Part shown: in pieces, positions 1 to 9,470 of the stretch
How the letters are laid out: every line of letters begins with the position of its first letter
How positions within the stretch are numbered: position 1 is the stretch's first letter
Assembly (NCBI RefSeq): GCF_009867135.1
Contig: NZ_CP047226.1
Span: 1,922,001 to 1,986,000, forward strand
Direction: 5' to 3'
Length of the DNA stretch: 64,000 nt
From: Moraxella osloensis
GTDB taxonomy: Bacteria; Pseudomonadota; Gammaproteobacteria; Pseudomonadales; Moraxellaceae
Made by a program: the position numbers and the translations under genes
The notes under the pieces: generated by a model
Told to the model about the DNA's origin: nothing
Databases searched by the model: none
What the model saw: the letters and a program-made list of their open reading frames with translations, nothing else

Positions 1-91
1 ACACCAGTTCAATGCCCACAGGCTTATCAAAGCGGGTCAAGTGAATATAGGCTTGTAGCTTATCTTTAAAAGACAAAGTGTGTGTAGTCAT
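1..91 (-). CDS. ubiA: 4-hydroxybenzoate polyprenyltransferase, N-terminal fragment (UbiA)
   Basis: Only the first 30 codons lie in the window; the gene continues past base 1. The translation from the ATG at 91 contains [13 protein letters not shown], which matches the conserved start of the UbiA prenyltransferase family just before the first membrane helix. UbiA attaches the polyprenyl tail to 4-hydroxybenzoate in ubiquinone synthesis at the inner membrane. The short fragment limits confidence, but the motif and its position after the start are typical. Confidence 0.7.
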   Translation of the reverse strand, partial: MTTHTLSFKDKLQAYIHLTRFDKPVGIELV

Positions 92-188
92 AGAGTTGTT
101 AATTAAACTAATCAAAAAGGAATAGAAGGTTGAAGCTAGTGTAACGCTAAATATTAGCCAAATCGTCGATAAATTTGTTACCTTAACC

Positions 189-1013
189 TTACAGCTGTAA
201 GCCAATCATCAGCAGTTGGTAATCCAGCCCAATCGGCGATTGGTCTTGCAGATAGCGTCTAAATGTTGCCGTATCGATGCGGTCTTTGCCAGAGACGGCG
301 CCGCCCATTTGCTTGAGATTTTTTAACAGACTTTTTAAATTATCATAAGAAAAAGCAAACGATTGCTCGGTGTGATACATTAGCGTGCCTTGACGCTGTT
401 GCCGCAAGGTCTCTATCGCTGCCAGCCAAGCGTGACTGGGTAAAAAATCAAAAACAGGCAACTTGGGAAAGCGCTGACGGACTTGATGAAAAGAGCCAGC
501 CACCGGAATCGCCAAATGCAGCTGACCTTTGGTTTTGACGATGCGCCCAAGCTCTGCGATAACGCTTGTCGATGTCCAATGAAGGGCAAAACTACTCATC
601 ACCAAATCGGCTGATTGATTCGCCAATGCCATATCTGCCATATTGGCGCAAAGCGCTTGGCTGCGTAGCATCATTGGGGACTTTGGTAGCGATGAGACTT
701 GTGTAGATGACAGCGGCGTCGACAAAAGATGCGCGACTCGCTGTTGCCAAATTGCAAGCATACTGGCAGCAGTATCGACGCCATATAACTGAGCGGAAGC
801 TAACGCTGCGTTTTGTAAAAACTTTGACATCACCGCCTGAGTCAATTTTCCTGTGCCACAGCCCACATCAACCAAGCACATATCGGTTACGCCGGTATGG
901 TAACGCACAATGAGCTGCGCCAAGTGCTCTGCCACCTGCGATTGAATCGGCGTGGCGGCATCGTATGAGTTGGCAAATTGTTCAAAAATAGGGGTGACAG
1001 TACAGGACATCAT
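189..1013 (-). CDS. bioC: BioC-like malonyl-ACP O-methyltransferase
   Basis: A 274-residue class I SAM-dependent methyltransferase. SAM-binding motif I is [12 protein letters not shown] near residue 50. The N-terminal stretch [15 protein letters not shown] resembles the BioC signature in which a Phe/Tyr-Asp helix precedes the Rossmann fold. BioC methylates malonyl-ACP to start pimelate synthesis for biotin. The start has two adjacent ATG codons (1013, 1010) and no clear Shine-Dalgarno. It lies 16 bp downstream of the metallo-hydrolase gene on the same strand, so co-transcription is likely. No other bio synthesis genes are present here, so a different small-molecule methyltransferase is possible. 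Confidence 0.65.
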   Translation of the reverse strand: MMSCTVTPIFEQFANSYDAATPIQSQVAEHLAQLIVRYHTGVTDMCLVDVGCGTGKLTQAVMSKFLQNAALASAQLYGVDTAASMLAIWQQRVAHLLSTPLSSTQVSSLPKSPMMLRSQALCANMADMALANQSADLVMSSFALHWTSTSVIAELGRIVKTKGQLHLAIPVAGSFHQVRQRFPKLPVFDFLPSHAWLAAIETLRQQRQGTLMYHTEQSFAFSYDNLKSLLKNLKQMGGAVSGKDRIDTATFRRYLQDQSPIGLDYQLLMIGLQL

Positions 1014-1029
1014 CGACTAAAACAACAAA

Positions 1030-1845
1030 TCAGTCAACTTTAACACTATTAATCAGCCCTGCATAGTCATAATCGTCTTGTGTGAGCAAATCAACCCCGC
1101 AAGGCAAATTGCCTATCCAATCCAAAAAGCGATTAATCATGGCTTTGCCAACAAAAGATTTGCCATGCTGCGGCACAATCATCTCGACATCTAACTGCCG
1201 AACCGCATCTGCCCAAAAACGGGTGACTTTATTACTGACCATGTAGCGCTGATGAAACCCTCGCATCGTCGGAATATGGGAATCAAAATCTTCCACTGGC
1301 ACATTCGCATCATCCAACAACGAAGCCCCCATATCGCCTGAAAATAAAATTTTGCTGATGGGGTCATAAAACTGAAAATTACCTTCTGAATGCAGAAAGT
1401 GCGCAGGCAAAGCAAATAACTGGGTTTTTCCCAAAGGCAACACCGCGCCTTCATCCGGCAGCGCAATCAAGCGCTTAAGATACCCTTCTTGCAGACGGTC
1501 AGTGGTAAACGCGGAGTTAAGATGCGGTAAAAAACGCTCCCACAATCTTGAGATGACAATATTGGCTTGGGTATGCAATAGCCAACGCGGCAATGACGCA
1601 ATGATATCGGGGTCTTGGTGTGAGCCAATCACATAGCGGATATGCCTTATATCAGTATGTTTGAGCAGTGCTAGGGTTAGCGGCGTATAGGTTAAATCAC
1701 CACCTGGGTCAATAACCGCGCCGACAGTTTCTTCATCTGAGTGCAAAATTAAAAATTGATTGGACTGAATACCGTCACCTTTTACCAAATCACTAAACAT
1801 AATGCACTGATGCTTGCCATTATCAAAAATTATTTCACCGCTCAT
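1030..1845 (-). CDS. metallo-beta-lactamase-fold protein, flavodiiron (ODP)-like
   Basis: A 271-residue MBL-fold protein. It has the ODP-type arrangement: the early metal motif reads SHQDPDI rather than HxHxDH, followed by AHFLHSEGNFQFYDP and LFSGDMGAS, which fit the third and fourth metal-ligand regions of flavodiiron oxygen/NO reductases. No flavodoxin domain follows, so it is a stand-alone diiron domain. In this subgroup such proteins are thought to sense or bind oxygen or NO; the actual substrate here is unknown. It is the first gene of a probable two-gene unit with the bioC-like gene. Confidence 0.7.
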   Translation of the reverse strand: MSGEIIFDNGKHQCIMFSDLVKGDGIQSNQFLILHSDEETVGAVIDPGGDLTYTPLTLALLKHTDIRHIRYVIGSHQDPDIIASLPRWLLHTQANIVISRLWERFLPHLNSAFTTDRLQEGYLKRLIALPDEGAVLPLGKTQLFALPAHFLHSEGNFQFYDPISKILFSGDMGASLLDDANVPVEDFDSHIPTMRGFHQRYMVSNKVTRFWADAVRQLDVEMIVPQHGKSFVGKAMINRFLDWIGNLPCGVDLLTQDDYDYAGLINSVKVD

Positions 1846-2181
1846 AGCCTACCTACCCATTTAACCGACAAATAAAACTTAAACTACTGATAAAAAACGC
1901 TATCACACACGTTATAAAAATTGTGCAGCAAAGTGACTGTGAGTGACTTTGCAAACCATTGTTAACCGTTAGCTATCAACTTTAATACATTTGCTTTAAA
2001 TCCCTAAAAATAGTAAGGATTATAGCATTTTATTGACGGGATTGAGGGCATTTTTGCTTAAATCCCTGTTAACTAAATTATGCTCAAATTTGTTTTTAGT
2101 GGTATCATACCAAGCAATTTTTTAGGCAAAATTTGTGTGCTTTAAGCGCATGATTGCTGCAAACGGTAAAGGCAATTTGTT
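1846..2181. other. divergent intergenic region between MBL-fold gene and tsaB
   Basis: No gene seen in 336 bp. It must carry the divergent promoters of the flanking genes. A hairpin with arms GCAAAGT and ACTTTGC lies at 1928-1952, and the same stretch reads as a 10-bp imperfect direct repeat (AGTGACTGTG then AGTGACTTTG, 1932-1951). It is not followed by a T-run, so it is not an obvious terminator. Confidence 0.5.
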
Positions 2182-2853
2182 ATGATTTTGGCACTTGAAA
2201 GTGTGTTTGACCAATGCTCAGTGGCATTCGTGGATTTAGCGGGTAATGTCGTCGCTGAACAGACCCTTACGGGGAATCGTCTGCAAACCCAGCAAATTTT
2301 GCCGATGATACATGCGCTGATGACGGCATCATCGATTGATTGGTCACACCTCACTGCGATTGCTTTTAATCGAGGACCCGGGGCTTTTAGTGGCATACGC
2401 ATTAATACGGCGGTAGCGCAAGCCATCGCTTTTGCCCATGATGTGCCTTGTTTGCCGGTATCAAGCCTGCAAGCTATCGCCCAAACAGCATTTGAACTAC
2501 ACCAACGCTCCCACGTATTGGCGCTGACAGATGCGCGCATGAACCAAGTATACGCCGGTGAATACGCCATGAGTGATGGTATCATGCAGCTTGTGGCAGG
2601 CGCTACTGAGCATTTACTTGATTATGACAGTGTGATAGACAAAGACTTAGCCTTAGTAGGTAATGGCGCAACCTTGGTCAATGCGCAGCTAGGTCAGGCC
2701 ATCTTTGCCGATATTCGCCCCTCAGCAGCTATCATTGCCAAAATTGGGCTAGCCTTGTATCAGCAGCACCAATCCGTCCCTGCTGAGCTGGCGTTGCCAG
2801 TTTATTTAAGAAATAATGCGTGGAAAACGCTCGCCGAACAACAAAAGGCTTAA
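2182..2853 (+). CDS. tsaB: tRNA t6A37 synthesis protein TsaB
   Basis: A 223-residue ASKHA-fold protein. MILALESVFDQCSVAF at the start and FNRGPGAFSGIRI near residue 68 are TsaB signatures. TsaB is the non-catalytic partner of TsaD; the TsaB-TsaD-TsaE complex transfers threonylcarbamoyl to A37 of ANN-decoding tRNAs. It is slightly shorter than E. coli TsaB (231 residues). It begins a run of three plus-strand genes with uppP and rsmJ, though a 112-bp gap to uppP leaves room for a separate promoter. Confidence 0.9.
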   Translation: MILALESVFDQCSVAFVDLAGNVVAEQTLTGNRLQTQQILPMIHALMTASSIDWSHLTAIAFNRGPGAFSGIRINTAVAQAIAFAHDVPCLPVSSLQAIAQTAFELHQRSHVLALTDARMNQVYAGEYAMSDGIMQLVAGATEHLLDYDSVIDKDLALVGNGATLVNAQLGQAIFADIRPSAAIIAKIGLALYQQHQSVPAELALPVYLRNNAWKTLAEQQKA

Positions 2854-2965
2854 GTTGTCGGCTGATTACTCATATTGTGTTAAGTTTGACTCGCTACCCT
2901 TTAGCTTGTGATAAGCGCAAAATTTTTAGCTTTGACTGTTAATCACTAACATTGTTGGATACGTT

Positions 2966-3802
2966 ATGGATTTTATTTTGATTTTTAAAGCCATCATCAT
3001 GGGCATGGTTGAGGGCATTACCGAATTTTTACCGATTTCAAGTACTGGGCATTTAATTCTTGCCGACTCTCTGTTAAATTTTTGGACCAAAGACAAAGCT
3101 GATTTATTTATCGTCGTCATTCAGCTGGGTGCGATTTCAGCGGTAATTTATTTGTACTGGGGGCGGCTATGGCGTGCCTTGATGGGACTTATTACGGGTA
3201 AAGACCCTGAGCGTAAAAACCCGCGTCAATTGGGTATCTCACTGATTATTTCCACCATCCCGATTATGCTGATAGGTTTGATGTTTGATAAAGCGTTAAA
3301 AGCGGCGTTATTTAACCCAACCGTGGTGGCGATCTCATTGATTGTCGGTGGTTTGATTATCTTTTGGGCGGAGCGCCAACAACACAAACATACGGTCAAA
3401 TATGCCGAAGCGGAAGATATCGATATTAAAACGGCGATCATCATTGGTTTGATTCAATGTCTTGCCTTGATTCCTGGTACTTCTCGCTCAGGGTCTACCA
3501 TTATCGGCTCCCTATTTTTGGGGGTATCACGTAAGGCGTCTGCGGAGTATTCTTTCTTCTTAGGGATTCCTGTGTTAGTGGGTGCTGGGCTACTAGATCT
3601 GACCAAAAACCATCATATTTTGACCAGCGCTGAAGACTGGACCATTATGGCAGTGGGTGTGGTAGTCTCATTTATTTTTGCCATGATTTTCATCAAATGG
3701 TTGGTTAACTGGGTCAGTACCCGTGATTTTACCTTATTTGCTTGGTGGCGCATCGTGGTAGGTATACTGGTACTCGTCGCTGGTATGCTGGGCTATATTT
3801 AA
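2966..3802 (+). CDS. uppP: undecaprenyl-diphosphatase UppP (BacA)
   Basis: A 278-residue polytopic membrane protein. It carries the two BacA/UppP signatures, EGITEFLPISSTGHL near the N terminus and PGTSRSGSTI in the second half. UppP removes a phosphate from undecaprenyl diphosphate on the periplasmic face, recycling the lipid carrier for peptidoglycan; it also gives basal bacitracin resistance. Length is normal for the family. rsmJ starts 6 bp after its stop, so the two are probably co-translated. Confidence 0.95.
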   Translation: MDFILIFKAIIMGMVEGITEFLPISSTGHLILADSLLNFWTKDKADLFIVVIQLGAISAVIYLYWGRLWRALMGLITGKDPERKNPRQLGISLIISTIPIMLIGLMFDKALKAALFNPTVVAISLIVGGLIIFWAERQQHKHTVKYAEAEDIDIKTAIIIGLIQCLALIPGTSRSGSTIIGSLFLGVSRKASAEYSFFLGIPVLVGAGLLDLTKNHHILTSAEDWTIMAVGVVVSFIFAMIFIKWLVNWVSTRDFTLFAWWRIVVGILVLVAGMLGYI

Positions 3803-3808
3803 ATCCCT

Positions 3809-4609
3809 ATGCTATCTCACCAATCAATCCAACTGTATTATGTCGACACTTTGCCAAGCGAGCAGCGTTTGGCAAACGTTGAAACGATACTCACTCCTTT
3901 ATCCGTCAATTTACAACCACAAAAGATTACTAGCAAAGTAACTCAAAAATGGCTGAAATCCGTCGATGATAACAGTGTGCTGATTGATGAGGTAGGCGAT
4001 GTTTTTGTCATCGCAGCAGGCATGAAAGTCAGCCCAAATTGGCAAAGCCTACAACAGCGTGTGGTCAAAGCGGGCAAAAAAACTGAACTGCTACTCAAAG
4101 CCATGCAGCTACAAGCTAACATGACTGTCATTGATGCAACCGCAGGATTTGGGCATGATAGCCTAATCTTGGCAAGTACCGGTGCCAGTGTGACTTTGCT
4201 AGAACAGCAGCCACTGATGTTTTTGCTACTGCAACTGGAACAGCAAAAAATGGCGCAGCAGCGCAACTGGCAAAAATTGATGAATCGATTGACGATTTAT
4301 CATGGCGATGCGATAGAGTTGCTGGCTAAGTTGCCAAAAGTCGACCGTGTCTATCTAGATCCGATGTTTCCCGCTGATAGCTATAAATCAGCGGTTAATA
4401 AACATATGCAGATGTTGCATACTGTGACGACCCCACCGTCGATTGCGCAAGCCCAACAGTTATTGTCGGCAGCGTTGGCGCAAATAACCCCACAGGGTAT
4501 GGTGGTAGTCAAACGACCTAAATCAGCGCCTTTTCTTGCAGACCAATCGCCCAACCTAAGCCTATCAAATGATATCGTGCGTTTTGATAATTATTTGAAC
4601 CGCATTTAG
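3809..4609 (+). CDS. rsmJ: 16S rRNA m2G1516 methyltransferase RsmJ
   Basis: A 266-residue SAM-dependent methyltransferase. The motif VIDATAGFGHDSLILAS and the catalytic-region motif YLDPMFP are characteristic of RsmJ (YhiQ), which makes N2-methylguanosine at 16S rRNA position 1516. The gene follows uppP by 6 bp and is closed by a strong bidirectional terminator immediately downstream. No ribosome-binding site is visible, consistent with coupling to uppP. Confidence 0.9.
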   Translation: MLSHQSIQLYYVDTLPSEQRLANVETILTPLSVNLQPQKITSKVTQKWLKSVDDNSVLIDEVGDVFVIAAGMKVSPNWQSLQQRVVKAGKKTELLLKAMQLQANMTVIDATAGFGHDSLILASTGASVTLLEQQPLMFLLLQLEQQKMAQQRNWQKLMNRLTIYHGDAIELLAKLPKVDRVYLDPMFPADSYKSAVNKHMQMLHTVTTPPSIAQAQQLLSAALAQITPQGMVVVKRPKSAPFLADQSPNLSLSNDIVRFDNYLNRI

Positions 4610-4635
4610 TTTGAATAGCGTTTAGATGAAGTGTT

Positions 4636-4665
4636 AAAAAAAGCTGATGGGTATCAGCTTTTTTT
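4636..4665. terminator. bidirectional terminator between rsmJ and lipoprotein gene
   Basis: A perfect 13-bp stem (AAAAAAAGCTGAT / ATCAGCTTTTTTT) with the loop GGGT. A-run and T-run on the two arms let it serve rsmJ on the plus strand and the convergent lipoprotein gene on the minus strand. Confidence 0.9.
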
Positions 4666-4678
4666 GTGGGTTTAGTTG

Positions 4679-5104
4679 TTATTGACCAACCTTTTGGTTA
4701 CCGACGGCAGGCACTGCATCGTCAGTGGCTTTGGGTGCGTTGGGCGAGGCAGGTGCATTGTCAATCACGGTATCATTTTCCGTAATCTTATCCATGTCTG
4801 AATTATCCGCGCCGCCGTCATCTGCAGCCTCTACCTCATCGCTACTCGCTGGCATCGCATCTACAGTGGTCGCCGTGCCACTGGCGCTGGTAGCGTCAGG
4901 ACCGGCATCTACGGTGGCATTGGCTTCGGTCACAGCGGCGCTATTTTTTTCATCGGCAGGCGCAGCTGACATTGGTACGGCTTGTGATTCTGCCACTGAC
5001 GCTGCCGCGGCGTTGTCTGTGCTGTCAGTCTTTTTATCACAAGCTGTCAACGTAAGCGCCGATACTAAACTCAGCATAGTGATTTTTGCTAGTGTGTTTT
5101 GCAT
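4679..5104 (-). CDS. small acidic lipoprotein of unknown function
   Basis: The ATG at 5104 is chosen because GAGGAA sits 6 bp upstream; a longer reading frame extends to 5179 but lacks such a site. The 141-residue product begins MQNTLAKITMLSLVSALT and has the lipobox LTAC, so it should be an outer- or inner-membrane lipoprotein. The mature part is almost entirely Ala, Asp, Ser, Thr, Val and Glu, acidic and probably unstructured, with no domain I recognise. It converges on rsmJ. Confidence 0.7.
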   Translation of the reverse strand: MQNTLAKITMLSLVSALTLTACDKKTDSTDNAAAASVAESQAVPMSAAPADEKNSAAVTEANATVDAGPDATSASGTATTVDAMPASSDEVEAADDGGADNSDMDKITENDTVIDNAPASPNAPKATDDAVPAVGNQKVGQ

Positions 5105-5219
5105 GGGTATTCCTCTACTATCAATAAATCGCTCAATCCGACAACGTACTTGATAGCCTATATAGTAAAAATTGTTCAATCAACAAGGTTGCTAATTCAA
5201 AGATGATAGAGATGTCACC

Positions 5220-8027
5220 TTAAATTTTACCATGGCATTGCTTGTATTTTAAACCAGAACCACATGGACAAGGGGCATTTCGGCTAATCGCTAAGTTGGC
5301 ATATGGATTGTCACCATTTTCTGCCATCTCTGGACTCGCGGTTGCTGCTGAGCCGCTTAGACCAAATGAATACGTGGCTCGCGTGCGTTGCTGGCTGTTA
5401 CGCGCAATCATGTCTTCATCTTCACTTAGCTCACCGGTCACGCCATTCATTTCTTGGTGCTCAAAATGCAGACGCATCATCTCGGCTTGTTCACGTTGCT
5501 GGCGCTCAAGCTCAGCGATTTCTTCTGGCGTTGGGATATGCACACGCGCTAAATCTTGCACAGTTTCAGACTTGATAGCACCAAGCATACTTTGGAACAA
5601 TGAGAAGGCTTCAGATTTATATTCTTGCTCAGGATTTTTTTGCGCATAGCCTCGTAGATGGATACCTTTACGCAGTTGATCCATTTGGTTTAGATGTTCT
5701 TTCCAATGCTTATCTAGGCTAGATAGCATAAAGTGACGCTCAAGTTGGGCGGCATTTTCCTCACCCATTTGCTCACGGCGAGCGCGGTAGTTGAGTAACG
5801 CAGCCTCAATGATTTTTTGACGCAAACCTTCTTCATCCAAACGACGATCGGCATCTAGCCAGTCATTGATTGGCATATGAATACGAAACTCACTTTCAAG
5901 CTCGTCTTCAAGCCCATCAATGTCCCATTGGTCATCAATCGAACCGGGTGGCACGAACTGGTCAATCAAGGCATTGTACACATCGTAGTGCATCGCTTCG
6001 ATACCTGCTTGTAGATTACTTTGGGCAAGCAGTTCATCGCGCTGTTTATAGATAACCTTACGTTGTTCGTTGGCAACGTCATCGTATTTGAGTAGGCTCT
6101 TACGGGCATCAAAGTCGCGGTTTTCCACTTTGCTTTGGGCGTTTTCAATCGAGCGTGATACCATTTTGTGCTCAATGGCTTCATCTTCTTTTAACCCCAT
6201 CGCGCGCATCATATTGACCACGCGATCGCCAGCGAAAATCCGCATCAAGTCATCTTCAAGCGACAAGAAAAAGCGTGATTCCCCCGGGTCACCTTGACGA
6301 CCGGCACGACCGCGTAATTGGTTATCAATACGGCGCGATTCGTGACGCTCAGAACCGATGATATGTAAACCACCCGCCTCTAGCACTTGTTGGTTTCGCA
6401 CTTGCCATTCGGCATGGGCTTGCTGTTTCATTTCAGGGGTGACGTTGTCGATTTTGGCGAGCTCGGCTTGCCAGTTACCCCCCAAGATAATATCGGTACC
6501 GCGACCTGCCATGTTGGTGGCAATAGTGACCGCATTAGGCCTACCCGCTTGCGCGATAATATCGGCTTCACGCTCATGCTGTTTGGCATTGAGGACGTTA
6601 TGCTGAATGCCTTCTTGTGTCAGTAACTCTGAAAGCACTTCACTGGCTTCAATGGTTGCCGTCCCCACCAAAATCGGCGCCTTTTTTTCTTGAATGCGTT
6701 TGATTTCGCGGATGATGCCTTGGTATTTGCCCATTTTACTTAGGAAAATTTGGTCATCAAGGTCGGTACGCTGAATCGGTTTGTGGGTGGGGATAATCAC
6801 CACATCTAAATCGTAAGTTTGTTTAAACTCCGCAGCTTCGGTATCCGCTGTGCCCGTCATGCCTGAGAGTTTGTCATACAGACGGAAATAATTTTGGAAT
6901 GTCGTGGTGGCAAGGGTTTGGTTTTCGGCTTGGATTTCGACCTGTTCTTTGGCTTCAACCGCTTGGTGCAACCCTTCTGACCAACGGCGACCGGGCATGG
7001 TACGCCCTGTGTTTTCATCGACAATAATGACTTCGCCTTCATGCACGATATAGTGAATGTTTTTAACAAATAAATGGTGCGCACGAATCGCGGCTTGGAC
7101 GTGGGCTAGTAGTGGCAAGCGCGTTGGGCTATATAGGCTCTCATTTTCGCCAAGCTCGCCTTTTTCCACCAAGAATTTTTCAATTTTCTCGTAGCCTTTT
7201 TCGCTGATTTCGATTTGACGATTTTTTTCATCAATCCAAAAATCCTGCTCACGGTTTTCGCGGTTGCCTTCTTCGGTTTCTGAGCGTTTGAGGCGCGGAA
7301 TGATGGTGTCAATCAGCCTGTACATAGCCGATGAGTCTTCGGCTTGACCCGAGATAATCAGCGGCGTACGCGCTTCATCAATCAAAATCGAGTCAATCTC
7401 ATCGATGATACAATAGTTGAGTCCGCGCTGTTTTTTCTCATCTAGGCGAAATACCATATTGTCACGCAGGTAGTCAAAGCCGTATTCGTTGTTGGTACCA
7501 TAGGTAATATCTGCGGCATAGGCCTCAAATTTTTCCATCGGGTCTTGCTGTGAGTAAATCACGCCGACAGTCAAGCCCAAAAAGTCAAACAACGGGCGGT
7601 TTAGTTCGGCATCACGGCTTGCCAAGTAATCATTGACGGTGACGACATGCACGCCTTTACCGCTAATCGCGTTGAGATATATCGCAAGCGTTGCCATCAA
7701 GGTTTTACCTTCACCTGTGCGCATCTCGGCGATTTTACCTTCGTGCAGGGTGATACCCCCGATGAGCTGTACATCGTAGTGACGCATGCCAAGGACACGG
7801 CTTGAGGCTTCACGACAGACCGCAAAGGCTTCAGGTAAAATGGTATCTAGGCTAGTACCCTGCTCGAATTGGGTTTTAAATTCCGCAGTTTTTTGTTTTA
7901 ATGCTTCGTCAGAGAGGGGCTGGATTTTGGGTTCTAAGGCGTTGATTTTGTCGACCAACTTACGCATTCGCTTAAGCTCACGGTCGTTTTTGGTGCCGAT
8001 AACCTTGCCTATCATTTTGCCTAACAT
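5220..8027 (-). CDS. secA: protein translocase ATPase SecA
   Basis: A 935-residue SecA. Visible motifs include Walker A in [13 protein letters not shown], the DEAD-type [37 protein letters not shown], and a C-terminal zinc site [14 protein letters not shown] that binds SecB. SecA powers export of unfolded preproteins through SecYEG; secY is also in this window (40011-41348). No secM-like gene with a signal sequence precedes it. The stop is 115 bp from the lipoprotein start, and the start ATG follows AGGAAAA closely. Confidence 0.97.
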   Translation of the reverse strand: MLGKMIGKVIGTKNDRELKRMRKLVDKINALEPKIQPLSDEALKQKTAEFKTQFEQGTSLDTILPEAFAVCREASSRVLGMRHYDVQLIGGITLHEGKIAEMRTGEGKTLMATLAIYLNAISGKGVHVVTVNDYLASRDAELNRPLFDFLGLTVGVIYSQQDPMEKFEAYAADITYGTNNEYGFDYLRDNMVFRLDEKKQRGLNYCIIDEIDSILIDEARTPLIISGQAEDSSAMYRLIDTIIPRLKRSETEEGNRENREQDFWIDEKNRQIEISEKGYEKIEKFLVEKGELGENESLYSPTRLPLLAHVQAAIRAHHLFVKNIHYIVHEGEVIIVDENTGRTMPGRRWSEGLHQAVEAKEQVEIQAENQTLATTTFQNYFRLYDKLSGMTGTADTEAAEFKQTYDLDVVIIPTHKPIQRTDLDDQIFLSKMGKYQGIIREIKRIQEKKAPILVGTATIEASEVLSELLTQEGIQHNVLNAKQHEREADIIAQAGRPNAVTIATNMAGRGTDIILGGNWQAELAKIDNVTPEMKQQAHAEWQVRNQQVLEAGGLHIIGSERHESRRIDNQLRGRAGRQGDPGESRFFLSLEDDLMRIFAGDRVVNMMRAMGLKEDEAIEHKMVSRSIENAQSKVENRDFDARKSLLKYDDVANEQRKVIYKQRDELLAQSNLQAGIEAMHYDVYNALIDQFVPPGSIDDQWDIDGLEDELESEFRIHMPINDWLDADRRLDEEGLRQKIIEAALLNYRARREQMGEENAAQLERHFMLSSLDKHWKEHLNQMDQLRKGIHLRGYAQKNPEQEYKSEAFSLFQSMLGAIKSETVQDLARVHIPTPEEIAELERQQREQAEMMRLHFEHQEMNGVTGELSEDEDMIARNSQQRTRATYSFGLSGSAATASPEMAENGDNPYANLAISRNAPCPCGSGLKYKQCHGKI

Positions 8028-8061
8028 ACGAGGATTTTCCTAAAGTGCTCAAATCAATAAG

Positions 8062-8091
8062 TGCGATGACTTTTAATACGATGACGGTTAA
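8062..8091. repeat. 15-bp imperfect tandem duplication in the secA leader
   Basis: TGCGATGACTTTTAA is followed directly by TACGATGACGGTTAA. The units share 11 of 15 positions. It lies 35-65 bp upstream of secA, between the candidate promoter and the start codon. Confidence 0.55.
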
Positions 8092-8117
8092 TAAAGTTGT
8101 TCAAAATAAATTTTGCT

Positions 8118-8149
8118 ATTATATATGGGTTTGCTTTTTTTAGATACAA
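8118..8149 (-). promoter_or_regulatory. candidate secA promoter
   Basis: On the minus strand TTGTAT is followed about 18-20 bp later by the overlapping hexamers TATATA and TATAAT. The position, about 90 bp upstream of the secA ATG, fits a sigma-70 promoter. No experiment supports it. Confidence 0.4.
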
Positions 8150-8262
8150 GGTTATGACAGCCTGTAAGTTTGAACCGCTTGCCTCTATTACCTTTATCTT
8201 TATCAATCCATCCCCATAATTGAGCTTTATTTTCGAGTTTTTCATTGTTGAAATTTTCTTGA

Positions 8263-9315
<1,053 letters not shown>

Positions 9316-9320
9316 GCTTT

Positions 9321-9356
9321 TAAATAAGCCGGTAAATAAACTGGTAAATAAGCTCG
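9321..9356. repeat. 12-bp tandem repeat, three copies, after the deaminase gene
   Basis: TAAATAAGCCGG, TAAATAAACTGG and TAAATAAGCTCG follow one another without gaps, starting 6 bp after the deaminase stop codon. The first seven bases are invariant. Confidence 0.8.
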
Positions 9357-9363
9357 AAAAAAT

Positions 9364-9440
9364 AGGCTGGAACTAACGTGCATTTGTGCATCCCAGCCTT
9401 AATCAACCTCACACACCCAACATGGTGCGACAAACGCACC
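9364..9440. other. two hairpins between the deaminase gene and mutS
   Basis: The first has arms AGGCTGG (9364-9370) and CCAGCCT (9393-9399) around an inner TGCA/TGCA pair; it may end the deaminase transcript, though there is no T-run. The second is GGTGCG-ACAAA-CGCACC (9424-9440), ending 30 bp before the mutS start. Confidence 0.5.
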
Positions 9441-9470
9441 TGTTGCTTAACTTCATAACGTTTAACCATT

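Noticed and set aside
4725-5153. Plus-strand 142-codon frame opposite the acidic lipoprotein
   Set aside because: It is the antisense of a low-complexity Ala/Asp/Thr-rich gene that has a lipobox and a ribosome-binding site; the antisense frame has neither.
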